64,000 bases of DNA. It comes from Dipylidium caninum (lineage: Eukaryota; Platyhelminthes; Cestoda; Cyclophyllidea; Dipylidiidae). Shown piece by piece: positions 50,269-62,034 of this stretch; within the stretch, counting starts at the first letter, position 1; each line of letters starts with the position of its first letter. The notes under the pieces are model-generated. The model was not told the DNA's origin. It saw only the letters and a program-made list of their open reading frames with translations, and did not search any database. The position numbers and the translations under genes were made by a program. Where the stretch lies: NCBI GenBank assembly GCA_017562135.1, contig QEYB01000625.1:1-64000 (forward strand), written 5' to 3'.

Positions 50269-51139
50269 TGCGTGGAACCGGTTGATGTATTTGCACTGGC
50301 GAGTGCACACTGACGGATGAGAGGCAGGAGAGGGGCTCGTGAACGGGGAGGGGGGAGGTGTTATTCGGTGTATTTTAAGCAGTGTGTGGTAGGTGGCTAA
50401 TTGCAGATGCAGTAGAGGTTGTCATTCGCTCGTGATTTCGAGGACTGTCATGGAGAGGGTGAAAGCACCCGAAACCGTTCTCATCAGGTGTACACAACTG
50501 AATCACGTGAGAGAGTGCAGTTTGGCAACTTCTACTCCACTGTCAGCCTTTCTTCGTATTCTCTCTCCTTATCATCAAAATGAGGTCGGCGCGAGAGTGA
50601 AAAGCTTATCGAATGGATCCACCGAGACATTGGTAGGTTCTCCAACCTCATTGGCCTTGTATCACGTAAACGCAACAGCTACTGCAACGGAGTTGTTCTT
50701 CCTTTCCCCCTTTTTTTCAGTGAATAGCAGCGCTGATAATCAGAAAGCATTTTGTCGAAGACTCGCAGTACACTGGAAAAAAGCTTGGTCACAAGAAGGC
50801 TACAGTCATCTGTTGGGCAACTATGAATGCAACAGCACTTCTTGTGTGGACCCACTTTTCCCTCGCGGCACGCAATCACGCAATATTAAGCTCCGAGTTC
50901 CTCGTGCTTGTTGAGGGGTATTGTGTGGGGGCCTTTTGTCGAATGATTCAAACAGCTGAAAACTGAAAGTAGCCTTCACCTTAACCTTCATGGTTCTTCT
51001 ATCACGCGTGCGAGTAATAAACGTTCTACAATTTACGAAAGGTAGAAGCATTGAGATGTTTGTAAGGAATACGTCCACAGAACATCTCTTTAACATTGCG
51101 CATTGAAGAAGTTTCCCACGTTTTCAAGTGGCAATTTCG

Positions 51140-52835
51140 CCTCAATTGAAATTGACTTGTGTGCCCCCATCACCGCCTAAAAACATGTGGATGGAAGGAG
51201 GATTTGTCTACTTCGACTAATCTTCGTAACAATTAGAAGTCGCAAATCCAATCCTTATGCCATTCCGGTGAAAGTGGGACAAAGCAAGGGCAGACGAGAG
51301 TTTCTGGTGCCAGAGGTGGAGCATTGTTCCCACGAGGACAAGTAGGGGAGATGATCTTGCAAAAGAGAAGGCAGTTTACTTTCACCCGCCTGTGTTTCCT
51401 ATTAACATAGCCAAAGTAGAAGCTCCAAGAGAGAAACCACAACCTTCATGACCAATTTTACCAACCGGATTTTTCGCAGTTCGTTGAAATGCACCCAACA
51501 TGACCCTCCTTTTTTGTCAAGATCAGGCAATCGTCGTCACAGGTGCTCACCCCGGGTTGGGTGAGATTAAGCCGCTTCAGTGCAATCGTGTCTTATGATG
51601 ACGAAGGAAGACTTTCAAACTCGATTTCATTTGTATGGTGACCCACGTTTTGGGTCGCAAAAAACAATTGTGATAAAGTGAGGCCTCCCTTTTGGGTGAA
51701 GAGTTGTCAATGCCGAAAGAAACGAAGGAGAAGTGGTCCTCCTCAAGTTGAAGTGGACTCTACTGAGGGCAGAAGATAATTGTATCAGACGGCGTTGTTG
51801 AGTAGAGATGTAATGCCGATGAGCCACCCACCTCAGAGCGCATTTCTCCTCCCTACTTCAAATGAATGCGGTCGAGCGAAAACCGCACGTGAGCTAATAC
51901 GGCGCTGGGAAGAGAAGACTATGATGAATTAAGGCAAATTATAACCCACCCATAATTTCTACCCCCGTATTAATATGTTTTTGAGGCACCTTGTTTCGGC
52001 TGTCCCCGAGGGGCAGCAAGTACCACAACATCTAGCGCTTTACGACTAGGCGAAAGGAAGTCTTTGTGAGACGTTAATTTCTTACTCGCCGTTTCGAGGT
52101 GAAAACCACTACTTCTGACAAAAATGGACTTACTCGTAAAGAACTACCTTTTCCTTAGGCAGAACATTCATTGACACACACAAGTGTTGCATGCCAGTTG
52201 GCTGGACATAATAAGGACAAATAATGGGATGAGGGTGAGCAGCACATAGTACAACTATGGTTAGGCCACTCTTAATGTCACTCCTCGTGCGAGTGTGCTC
52301 AGCCTCACAGGTGTTCGCGAGGTCCGAAGAGGTTCGAAATCATCGGGCGTAGTAATGGGATACGCGAAAATGGAATTTCTGGCAACGCATTGTAATAGAC
52401 ACTTTTGATGGTTATTCGGATAAGTAATGAGCGCACAAGACTTATTTTGTCGACGACGTGAACCCTGCGGAGCTCGTGGACACGGACGGTGGAGTGAAAT
52501 TGCGTTTCTTGTATGTGATATAAGACATGAATGACTATTTGGCTTGGGATCGAGGAGACGACATATCAACTGCACACATTAGTGTAAGTGGCCGATTTCG
52601 GGGATTCAACAAAGTGAATACAACGAATTGCCGAGAATCGGGGATATGTTCACCGTCCTCTCGTGGTCCTGTTTTGTTACCCTTCATCCTATACTTCTAC
52701 TCAACTTGGAGTGTTTTGATTCACATACGGCAACATTGTGAGCAATTCCTAGACTCCTGCTCTGTGGCATTAGTCTACAAGAATTTCTATTATTTTGTAG
52801 AGAATGTCAGGTATGTGTACTTAGGCGAGAGACTA
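51140..52835 (+). repeat. 1.7-kb inverted repeat flanking GT43, right arm (partner 44505-46190)
   Basis: This is the reverse complement of 44505-46190. The inner end starts near 51140 (CAATTGAAATTGACTTGTGTG) and the outer end is GTATGTGTACTTAGGCGAGAG (52835). The two arms enclose about 4.95 kb that includes the complete GT43 gene. Confidence 0.85.
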
Positions 52836-53220
52836 CCACACGATTTGTGAACGCAAAAAAACTGTAGGATTGTGTCTGGGTCCAAAATGAACAGGAAAAT
52901 TAGTTTCACACTGCAATATTTTAGCACTAGCTTGTTCTGTTGCTTCTTGTTGTCATTATTTGAATCAATTCGGGCATGTTATCGTCTGTTTCATCATAGC
53001 GTTAGTTCTAAGATGGGACTCCATGCAGGCGTTTGATCTCCCACTGCCACCTACAGAATGTTCTCGGCTCTCGAGGTTGGGAGAGGAGAGATTTGAAGTT
53101 TCGAATCAGAATTTGTGGTAGTCTCTCAGTCGTCGTCTTATTGAGAAACTCTTCGTCGATATATACTCCCACTTGTATACTACTTGTTGAGTTGAGGGCA
53201 AAACTCATTTCTGGAAGGTG

Positions 53221-55582
53221 TAAAACCCACTAATGCACCGCATGCGCCGTCTGCGCTTGATGATAAGCAGAGGGAGTTAAACCACGGAGGGAATTATAAT
53301 TCGGATAATGGGTGAAAGCTTGTGTTTCTCGTTTCTCCTTACCTGTTTTCTTGAATTAACACAGAACCTTTCTCTTCACCGATAACCATCATTTTCACTT
53401 TTATGTCGGCTGACTTAATCGCAAGGTTGTTTAAGACTGTTAATTTGCTAAATCAGCAAATTTTTGGAGGTCTTGTTTAACATTTTTTACTCGTTTATAT
53501 TTCTTCTCACGACCGCTTGTCAAAACTATTTTTCTGGCTTTTACGGAGCTCTTTGTGACCCATTTAATATGCTAAAAAATCGGGGTATTTTTAGGAGTAT
53601 CTTTATCAAAGATGGCGTCTGATCGTAGGTATCCGTATCTTTGACATAACATATTGCCTTCGATTTCTAAAAGACATCTATTAGCTACCTCAACATGTTT
53701 TGACAAGCCTACCATTTTCTTTTCACTTTTCTAGATTACATCCGGTTTATCACTGTGTTTGAATATCGAGAATTGCCTCCGTTGCGATGAAGAAGCTGGA
53801 CATGTGTCCTTTAAAATCGGGCGAACACCATCAAAGCATAAAATAAGGAGGTGAGATGGAGAATCTTAAGGTTTATCACCTTTGTCCTACTAGCTAACAG
53901 TCACTTTATCTTGTTTTTTACTGAACTGTAATAAGTAGAAGCCATTATAAGTTTGACCTACATCCCCAAACTGCACAATGCGATGAAACAGACGTTCCGA
54001 TAGTCTTCAGCTTCCGAAATGATGAAATGTTGCTCTGAGATACTTTTCCAAGTTAAGTGAGGCCCTCGAAAGGGACAATGTGCAGGGCCTCAACAACCAC
54101 CGAGCCACGGTGCAGGTAAATTCCAAATAGGGCTGTAGCCAGTCGGCGTTAATTTTGCATTCAGTAAGGTTGGAATAGGCATTACCCGAAATCCCCTCCT
54201 CCATCCTTCACCCTTTCCTTCCCCAGATGTTAATTAGTGCTGCATTCACCGTCTACCCAATCACTTATCCACTTTTACACACCCTCAAACCATGTTCACA
54301 ATGAGTTGGCACAGCGATGTCGACAACTGCTGCTCCATCGCAGTTGGTGGGTGCAGAGGCGTTCAAAGCACACTTACTTCAACGCAGGTCCCACTAGACA
54401 TTCGGCGGGCTTTGTGGAACACCCGTGTTCCCAAAGGAAGATTAGAAAGATGATAATTAGCTGCTTCCATTTCCCTTTTCCACATAATTGAAAGCGTCTT
54501 CTGTCTCACTCCTGCACCCCTTCAATAGGACTGATTATTAGAACCAAATCACCCGAGCATTTATCTGTCTCTATTTGAACTCTTTTGACCGATTCCATTT
54601 ATCTGTCAACCCGTTTGTTTTCCTCTGTCTTAGCCTTTAGGTCAACTAGTGGAGACACTGCATTTCCGGATCGTGACCCTTATTTCAAATAGAAATCTCC
54701 CCCTATCTTGCCGCTTTGCTTTATCTAACCCAGCCTAAAGAAGTGGCGAACCTGGTTTCTCAGGTGAAATTGAATGCGAATACCTTTGCCATCAAGTGTG
54801 GATCACGTTACAAAAAATCACCTGAAGCTGTTCACAATCCTTTTAATGGATGAAAACTCAAGCGAAATAGTTGGTTAGGGTGCCTCCGTCATACCGAGTC
54901 ATATTTTGATTAGTGTTGAGGTTAACGTCCCAACTATCTTCTGCCCAGGAGGAAAGAAAATTACGGGGGAGGGTGGCTGACGAGGAAAAGATGTTCATTC
55001 AAACGCTCCATCAAATGTGCTGATGCTCTTCGGGTGTCAAATGACGTTTCATTAATTTATTTAAATGAACCTCTCGAAGAATTATTTTCCAATCTTTCGC
55101 ATATCAAACCATTTTCGAACCTTCGTATTTTAACGATGACAGCACAATTCAAGATCAAGGAAGAATTCACTAGTCAAAACTCCCCCACCCACGGCAATGA
55201 AGAAAATGATGACGGTGTTAATTACCGCTGCCTACAAAGGATTCACTGCCCATCAAGACGGGGTGAGAACAGCAATAAGAGCGGCCCAGGATTCAAGGAG
55301 AAAGAACAGTTTCCCAACAGCAACTGACAAATCCAAGAGCTGGCGAACTGGACGTAAGAAGCACCACTTCCCCCTATGTGGCAAATGCTTCAACTAGGAG
55401 AATAAAAATAATTCATTTCCTGTCTCTTTGGACGAGTATAGACACATGGGTCTTGTCACGTCAGAGGATATATTCATGTCAGCAGGTCCTCTCTAGGCAA
55501 CATAGCCGAATATCTTATGTGTACCATTTGACCATGGTGGGCATTAATGGTGCTAATAGTGATTACTTCACCCTCAGTTTGT
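53221..55582. other. Gene-poor stretch upstream of the GT14 exon copy
   Basis: I searched here for GT14 exons 1-3 that could belong to the exon copy at 55819 and found none. Frames at 55034-55327 and 55197-55397 are hydrophilic and not recognised. About 55490-55582 shows weak similarity to 61310-61432. Confidence 0.4.
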
Positions 55583-55818
55583 CGTAAATATGGTTGAATA
55601 CAGTAAGTTGGAGATGGAAGATTGTTTGATATATTGAAGGTGGCAAGGCGGTATCATTTACTTTCTCCCCGTTCGGATATCTTGGCTAAGGACGACTTCA
55701 AACCCCTCCCCTCAAATTGAGCAAGATTTCTTGTGCTGATAATTAACACTCTGGTTTACATACGAAGGCGATGGGAGAGGAGTTCGTGAAAGGCACTTAT
55801 TAGTCATCCTCAGGAGAG

Positions 55819-56332
55819 TGTATGTCCCAAGTCTCGGTTCCTCATTCGATGTTGCAGATGGAGACAACGCGTACCTCAGTGGGCGTTACTACGTGAATCG
55901 TTGGAAGAGGTTCTTCCCCAAGAAGTGCAACGGAGTGTGGCGACACTCCGTGTGTATCTTCGACCTTTACGGCATGCGACCCCTCTTCGAGCCCGACTCA
56001 CCCTACTCTTTGTGAATAAATTCGTTATGCACATCAATGCGCCTGTACTGGATGTCACGGAACAGTGGTTCTACGACCGACAAGAGTGGTACTACCGACA
56101 TTTCGATCAGAATGTCACCAACCTCGACTTCTTCCGCAACCTGCCCAAGTGCGATACCAGTTGGACCGGAATGCCATTTGACTTCTCCGTCGCATGTCTC
56201 TCCCCAACTTACTTTCCCTTAGACTCCTCTGTTTCTTGTTATGGCTTTGACTACGCCATCATGGTGCAGTTTTTTGAGAAGATTATATTGGATGAAGTGG
56301 AGACCATCTCAGGCTTTCTCAGCAACGATTAG
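55819..56332 (+). pseudogene. Spare GT14 terminal exon, frameshifted
   Basis: This copy of the GT14 last exon reads YVPSLGSSFDVADGDNAYLS, RHSVCIFDLYGMRPLFEPD and then loses one C near 56005 (CCCTACTCTTTG against CCCTACCTCTTTG), giving a stop. The following part, FVNKFVMHINAPVLD onward, is open in another frame. A second one-base loss near 56144 lets that frame continue about 60 codons further than in the working copy, to 56332. No exons 1-3 lie upstream within the window, so it is either a dead duplicate or part of a gene whose 5' end I cannot see. Confidence 0.75.
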
Positions 56333-57033
56333 GCTGAGGCACATCACCACTACGTTAGACAACCTGCAATGAATGACTGCGGCACAATGGTCTGTTGGTG
56401 CTAAACTTCGTTTACCCTTCAAAGACAGGTTTGTCGTGAGTTCCATTGTAAGTAATTGATGCAGTCAGTGAAAGAGTGGACTAACCCATACTGTCAACTG
56501 TGGTACCGTTTCTGTTGTGGGAAGTCACAATTCCAAAGAAAGAAAACATGGATCTCTAACAGATTGCTTGAAATCGTACACGCAAGTAATTAGTAAGTCA
56601 TCAAAGTAGTGGGCCTTCTGGGATGGTCGGTCGCGAGATATATGCACAAATGACATAGTGCTTCTCTCAAATGCAACCGCATTACACCATCCTGCATGTC
56701 GCATTCTGGTCATCTAATTAGAAAATCTCTGTTCTTCGTGCATGCCCTACCTCTCCACCATTTTTGGTAAAAAGAACTCTGTATTTACACCGAGGGCTCA
56801 ACATGAGGTAAATGACAAACACTATAAGCCACTATTGAGCGGAGTGCAGGACGAACCTGTTTCGTATGCAAGAGCGCGTCTCCTAACGCCCATTCAGGAA
56901 CAAACTTAACTGAGTCGATTTGCTCGTGGCAGTACTATGACCAGAGGGTAGGCGTTGCGCTCTCACACCCCTTTGCCTCCATTTCTTCGCCTAAGAGTCG
57001 GCAACAAGACATATTTCTTCAGCTGTCACTGCT

Positions 57034-57072
57034 ACCACCACAACCACCACCACCACCACCACCACCACCACC
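57034..57072 (+). repeat. ACC microsatellite, copy 1
   Basis: An ACC run of about a dozen units lies inside the 1.8-kb duplication. It produces a histidine run in one open frame (56955-57257), which is not a gene. The partner at 62903-62941 has a slightly different end. Confidence 0.85.
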
Positions 57073-57397
57073 AACGCTTACTCTTCTCGCACACATTCCT
57101 CCCACTTAATAACTCTTTCTCTGAGCTGCAACGTCATGCATTATCGTTTGTTGCATTGCTTAAGAGCACAGGCGTGCCACGGTTGGAGAAACGTGAAGGT
57201 TGCGATGGAGAGCGCCAAGGCGGAAGCTCTGTGGTTCGAAGTTACCAGCTGACTTAGTTAACATGGCTCCAAACAGGACTTCAATTTACCGGATTTACAC
57301 CACTGTGGCGCATTCATACACCTCTAACGTGTGTTCATCAGCATGATACGTCCACTGGTCGAGCAATAAGGCGAAATGACACGCAAATGTCATTATC

Positions 57398-57672
57398 AAC
57401 CATGTAATTGCTGAGAGAGGTCACAAAATTACTCTCATCACAGCCTTGATTACAGACATTTTTGTATAACTTCCGGTTTCTGATGGAAACGCAAAGGCAA
57501 AGTCTCATCTCTGCAGTCTAATCCCTCCCTGAGCTATCAACCAATCAGACGAGATCTAGTCAGATGTTATTTGACACGCTCATCAGCACACACATATGCG
57601 GCCTCTGTTTGGTAGACTTGAGCAGTAAGTTCATTCCAAAGCTAGTAATCATTCCAGTCACAAAGTCTTACC
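57398..57672. promoter_or_regulatory. Likely 5' flank of the GT14 gene
   Basis: These 275 bases separate the upstream duplicate block from the GT14 start codon, so the promoter or 5' leader should lie here or in the duplicate block. No TATA box or initiator can be claimed. The start context is TTACCATGCGG, with A at -3. Confidence 0.3.
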
Positions 57673-60600
57673 ATGCGGCTCTTGTTCAAAGTTCCAATGT
57701 TCAAAATGCTGCGGTGCTGTGGCCGAAAACTTGGATCTATTACAAAGCTAGCTTTGTTAGCCCTGTTGGTGGTAGATATAGGATATTTAATCTACGAGCA
57801 TCGAATAAAATCTTATGTCTTCCCCTACTTGGCCTCCAAATTCGTTACGCCAAGTGTCGCATACAATGCTGATGTTTGCGAAAGCAACAGTTGGTGGTTC
57901 AACCCTTCCGGATTGGGAGCGCAGCCTTGGCAGCGTATTTTAAAGGAGGAAAAGGATTTTCCTATAGCCTATACAATTTTGGCATTTGAGCGGCCTGACC
58001 AAGTAAGTAAGTAGCAGCAGTGCCCTAGTCTTCATTACTAACTAATATTACTAACGATCGACTGGAACTGGGGAATTTCTTTGCAGGTAGGTTCGATTAT
58101 TGACTGCTAGACTGATGGATCTTGAGTTTTGCCACGTTGAAATTCAAAGTAGAGGTGGAGTTAGGGAATCTTCTTAGTAGGGGACTGGGCACATCATATC
58201 CTTCTTTTTTATTAAAATTACATTCGTCTATCATCACCAACATAGTCGATTGTGCAGGACATATTTTAAGTCTGTATCCAAATTTGACCTGTGCCAATTG
58301 GATGATGTAGATAGTCACATGGCTTCAGGGCCTTTGCAGATCGAGGTAAGTCACGAGGTGTCGATAGTGCAGCGGAATAGCCCCATGTCAACCACTAGTT
58401 TTGCATGGGCCTGTTTTGAAAACAATGCTAAAACTACGCCGTGACTTGTCTTGCAAACAGACTATTACACCCTGTTCAGTTCATGGTAGAAAATTCAAGG
58501 CTTGGAGACAGGAAACGAGGAGGCGTTTTATGCGACGTAGAGGAAAGAATCGTTCACACAGCTTTTTTACTCCAATTGCCTTAGTTGGTGGCAGTTCGGC
58601 TTATAATATGTGCGAAGTTTTTCAGACAAAATCGGGGTTGCAATAGGCATACTCGACGTCGGCATAAAATTGCCTCTCACGCCACTATGTTCACTTTTAA
58701 AGCGCTCACGTGTTTGATAGTGCCGAGGGGACCTGAAAAAGGATTGTATTCGTTAACACAAACGTTTCGATTATTCTGCCAGAATCAGGCCATCGTAGCA
58801 CTTAATCTTGAAGGCCAAATGAATATGGTGGTTAAGTATCGCCTGCTAAGATAGCACTTGTTCACTCGACATAGTGGAGTGGTCCCGAAAAAAATTCGCG
58901 TTATCTTCTAAATGTCCGACAACTTTTGTGTACGCAGCCAGAGCAAACCTGTTTCGCATATTGGTACGGGAACAGGGGTAGACTTTATCGTGCGTGGGGA
59001 CATGTCTCGACCACGTCGTCACCCGTGATGTAATTGTGACAGTTTTGGTGGCTCTCAACAGTTGTTACACTTCCTTTCTGTGAGCATCCGAAATACACCT
59101 AAACATTAGAGCTTGAATCAACTTAAACAAACATTTGATTGCGGTGGCCGAGGCAAAATGAGTGCTGTTTTTGGTAATCGCTGAAATTATGCCAATACCA
59201 AGGCCGTTCTCTCCTAACGATCTAGTATGCAAAATTAGCTGAGGAATAGGGCGCCTTTCTAAGAGTTTTGCAAGTATAACCCAAGATTGCCTGTAGTCCG
59301 AAACATTAACAATTCATATAGAATGTTTTTTATCACCTTGCAGGAGATCAAGGTAGTATGAGGAGGTGTCTTGGATAATTAGAGATAGACAAGATCGAGG
59401 TTCAGCACTGAGAACATTCCAGGCGATATGAGCTCAAATCTCAAGAAAAATTAGTGAAAAATATCCTCAATCGGCGGGAATTGCTATTTAGTTATACTCG
59501 TTTCATGCATCAGCTCATGCACTGCGTTGTCCTTAATTGCCTAAATCCTCAACGAAACTTGCATGAGGCGAGGTTTATAAAAAGTTATTGCTATTACTTG
59601 GAGTATAAACAGCCCGTTTTTAGCTCAGGCAGCAAAAACACCATCCCCAAAAAATCAGTAGCAACAAACACTGCGACTCGCATTCCCTAGGCCTTGAATA
59701 ATTTAGACGAGGAAATCGTATCCTCTCTGCACTCTGTTGCATTCCTATAGAAAGCGCTGGCAACTAGAACGCACCTATGTAAAACTTGCTCTTTTACCTA
59801 ACTCTGGCGATCTGCTGAATTATTCTGCTCTTGGACCGAGGTAATCCATCTCAGTAGAAGATTGTCTCCCCATGACCTAATGACAATTGGAGTTTGTGTT
59901 TTTTTTCATATGCCCCAAATGCTTTATAAGTCGTTTAAGTGGTCCCTCAGACACAGGTCGGGAGACTAGCTTTTGGACTAAGTTCAAGGCTTCACCGTGT
60001 CTTTACGCAGGTTTGGCGCCTTCTACGTTCCATTTATCGTCCACAAAACTTCTACTGCATCCACTTTGACAAAAAAAGCCCTCACATTTACAAGAAGTGG
60101 TTGCGTCGCAAGATCGAAGCATGCATTCCATCAAAGGTGTCCGGAAACATTTTCTTCATCCCTTCTATTGCCGTCTACCACTCCTATATGTCAGTGCTAG
60201 AGGCCGATCTGGCATGTATGCGCGCCCTCTGGCAGATACCTAAGAAGGATCCGGGGTCAAACTCAGCCCCGTGGAAATATCTTATCAATCTCACAGGACA
60301 GGAGTTTCCACTCAAGAACAATCTCGAGTTGACGCGAATCCTCAAAGTTCTTAATAATGCTAATCTTATTCAACAGCAGAGGTAAATCTCATTTCCTCAG
60401 TATTCAGATTTTATCGTCGAAAAGACTATGTTTCCACAGAGATTGTGAGAGCTGAGGCCTCGTAGTTTTCACATCAGTTTTGTGTGAAACTGAGAGAAGG
60501 ACGCTGTTAGATTAAAAAAGGATTACTAGATCCCTTTAGGTAGGAGAGGTAACGAAACTAACATTATAAAATTAACAAGTGGAGGTCACTAGTGGCGAAT

Positions 60601-62034
60601 GGTTTTATTTAGTTCCCTAAATTGTAATTACATAGTTCTGGGACGGCGGCATTGTTTTGACTCACGAGGTCAAAAGCTTAGAGAAGTCGTAAGGATGGGA
60701 GAGGGCCATCTTACGGTGGTTTAAAAAATAATCGACCTCCTTCGTTGTCGTTCTCATATTTGATCCTGCGTGTGTGGAAGAGTGAGAACTCTACTTCCAA
60801 CTCAGTCTTGTGGATCATGTAAGACACCTCGAAGTGACACCTATTCCCTTCCCGCCTTCAGGTTCTTCCTGGTACGCAAAGCATGGCGACCACCCCCACA
60901 CGGACTGGAATTGTACAAGGGTGCTGTACATATAGTGGTAACATGGGACTTTGTCAACTTCATCTTCACCGATCCAAGAGTTAAGGATCTGATGGAATAT
61001 TTGCCGCAAGTCGGTGTTCCTGACGAGGCCCTCTTCTCCACCGTTAACCACAACGCCATTCTTAACGCGCCGGGGAACTTCCCCTGTAAGTGTTCCTTAA
61101 CTCATTCTAGGCTAGCATAAATTGGTAGAATTTTAATTATTTGCTTGCGTTCGACAAGGAAATCGCTTACTGTCCAAAGCATCCTACCGCCTTCATCCAT
61201 AACAATATGCTACGGGTAATTTTTCAACCTGACAACGTGAAACGTATCCCACCAAAAGGTGCAGGGAGCGATTCATTGTATCTATGCAACTTACTTCAGT
61301 ATGGCGAGTTTTGGACAACATCGTCGGCTATCATATGCCTACCAATTGGCATCCGGAGGCATAAGAAGTGATGTCAGTGATTACTGCACCCTGAAAACTA
61401 GACCGAAATCTTCATGATTTTCATCATAGTTTCGTAAATATGGTTGAATACAGTAAGTTGGAGATGGAAGATTGTTCGATATATTGAAGGTGGCAAGGCG
61501 GTATCATTTACTTTCTCCCCGTTCGGATATCTTGGCTAAGGACGACTTCAAACCCCTCCCCTCAAATTGAGCAAGATTTCTTGTGCTGATAATTAACACT
61601 CTGGTTTGCATACGAAGGCGATGGGAGAGGAGTTCGTGGAAAGGCACTTATTAGTCATCCTCAGGAGAGTGTATGTCCCAAGTCTCGGTTCCTCATTCGA
61701 TGTTGCAGATGGAGACAACGCGTACCTCAGTGGGCGTTACTACGTGAATCGTTGGAAGAGGTTCTTCCCCAAGAAGTGCAGCGGAGTGTGGCGACACTCC
61801 GTGTGTATCTTCGACCTTTACGGCATGCGACCCCTCTTCGAGCCCGACTCACCCTACCTCTTTGTGAATAAATTCGTTATGCACATCAATGCGCCTGTAC
61901 TGGATGTCACGGAACAGTGGTTCTATGACCGACAAGAGTGGTACTACCGACATTTCGATCAGAATGTCACCAACCTCGACTTCTTCCGCAACCTGCCCCA
62001 AGTGCGATACCAGTTGGACCGGAATGCCATTTGA
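57673..62034 (+). CDS. GT14 core-2-like beta-1,6-N-acetylglucosaminyltransferase
   Basis: The product is predicted to add GlcNAc in beta-1,6 linkage to branch O-glycans (core 2 or I-branch type) in the Golgi. Exons are 57673-58002, 60011-60381, 60862-61085 and about 61670-62034, giving 429 aa, the usual size of C2GnT enzymes. Introns are 2008, 480 and about 584 bp, with strong donors GTAAGT, GTAAAT and GTAAGT. A membrane anchor lies at residues 24-41. Family marks are YCIHFDKKSP (125-134), EADLACM (174-180), WKYLINLTGQEFPLK (198-212), PPPHGLELYKGA (244-255), PDEALFS (287-293) with the likely catalytic Glu289, and a C-terminal RHSVCIF...LFVNKF segment. The last acceptor is the weak point: only GAGAG/TGTATG keeps phase 1 without a stop, although CCTCAG five bases earlier looks stronger. 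Substrate is unproven. Confidence 0.9.
58003..60010 (+). other. Intron 1 of the GT14 gene
   Basis: The donor is GACCAA/GTAAGTAAG and the acceptor CTTTACGCAG/GTTTGG, phase 0, joining FERPDQ to VWRLLRSIYRPQ. It contains short unrelated frames (58122-58444, 58585-58854, 59454-59690) and no recognisable gene. Confidence 0.8.
60382..60861 (+). other. Intron 2 of the GT14 gene
   Basis: The donor is CAGCAGAG/GTAAAT and the acceptor CCGCCTTCAG/GTTCTT, phase 2, rebuilding an Arg codon across the junction. Confidence 0.8.
61086..61669 (+). other. Intron 3 of the GT14 gene (3' edge uncertain)
   Basis: The donor CCCCT/GTAAGT is strong. A 76-codon frame inside (61141-61371) is open but has no GT14 similarity I can see. 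The 3' 237 bases belong to the 1.8-kb duplication, so the acceptor exists twice in the locus. Confidence 0.6.

Larger units (their letters stand above)
48330..53220 (+). repeat. Diverged 5-kb segmental duplication, copy 2 (partner 160-5760)
   Basis: This is the second copy, in the same orientation and block order as 160-5760. Its 51140-52835 part is also one arm of the inverted pair with 44505-46190, so that module exists three times in the window. It begins directly upstream of the GT43 gene's 5' end. Apart from the partial GT43 exon, no coding content is recognised. Confidence 0.8.
55583..57397 (+). repeat. 1.8-kb direct duplication, copy 1 (partner 61433-63267)
   Basis: The segment from CGTAAATATGGTTGAATAC to GCAAATGTCATTATC is repeated at 61433-63267 with about 98% identity by eye, over coding and non-coding parts alike. 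The largest difference is about 20 bases missing here near 56366 (GCATCATGCACCGTTGTC in the other copy). It contains a copy of the GT14 terminal exon, its 3' flank and an ACC microsatellite. Confidence 0.92.

Noticed and set aside
56955..57257. Protein with a poly-histidine run (also at 62825-63127)
   Set aside because: The run is an ACC microsatellite inside a non-coding duplicated block, downstream of the GT14 stop.
61141..61371. 76-codon frame in GT14 intron 3 as an extra exon
   Set aside because: It has no similarity to the family region expected there, and the four-exon model already gives the normal protein length.
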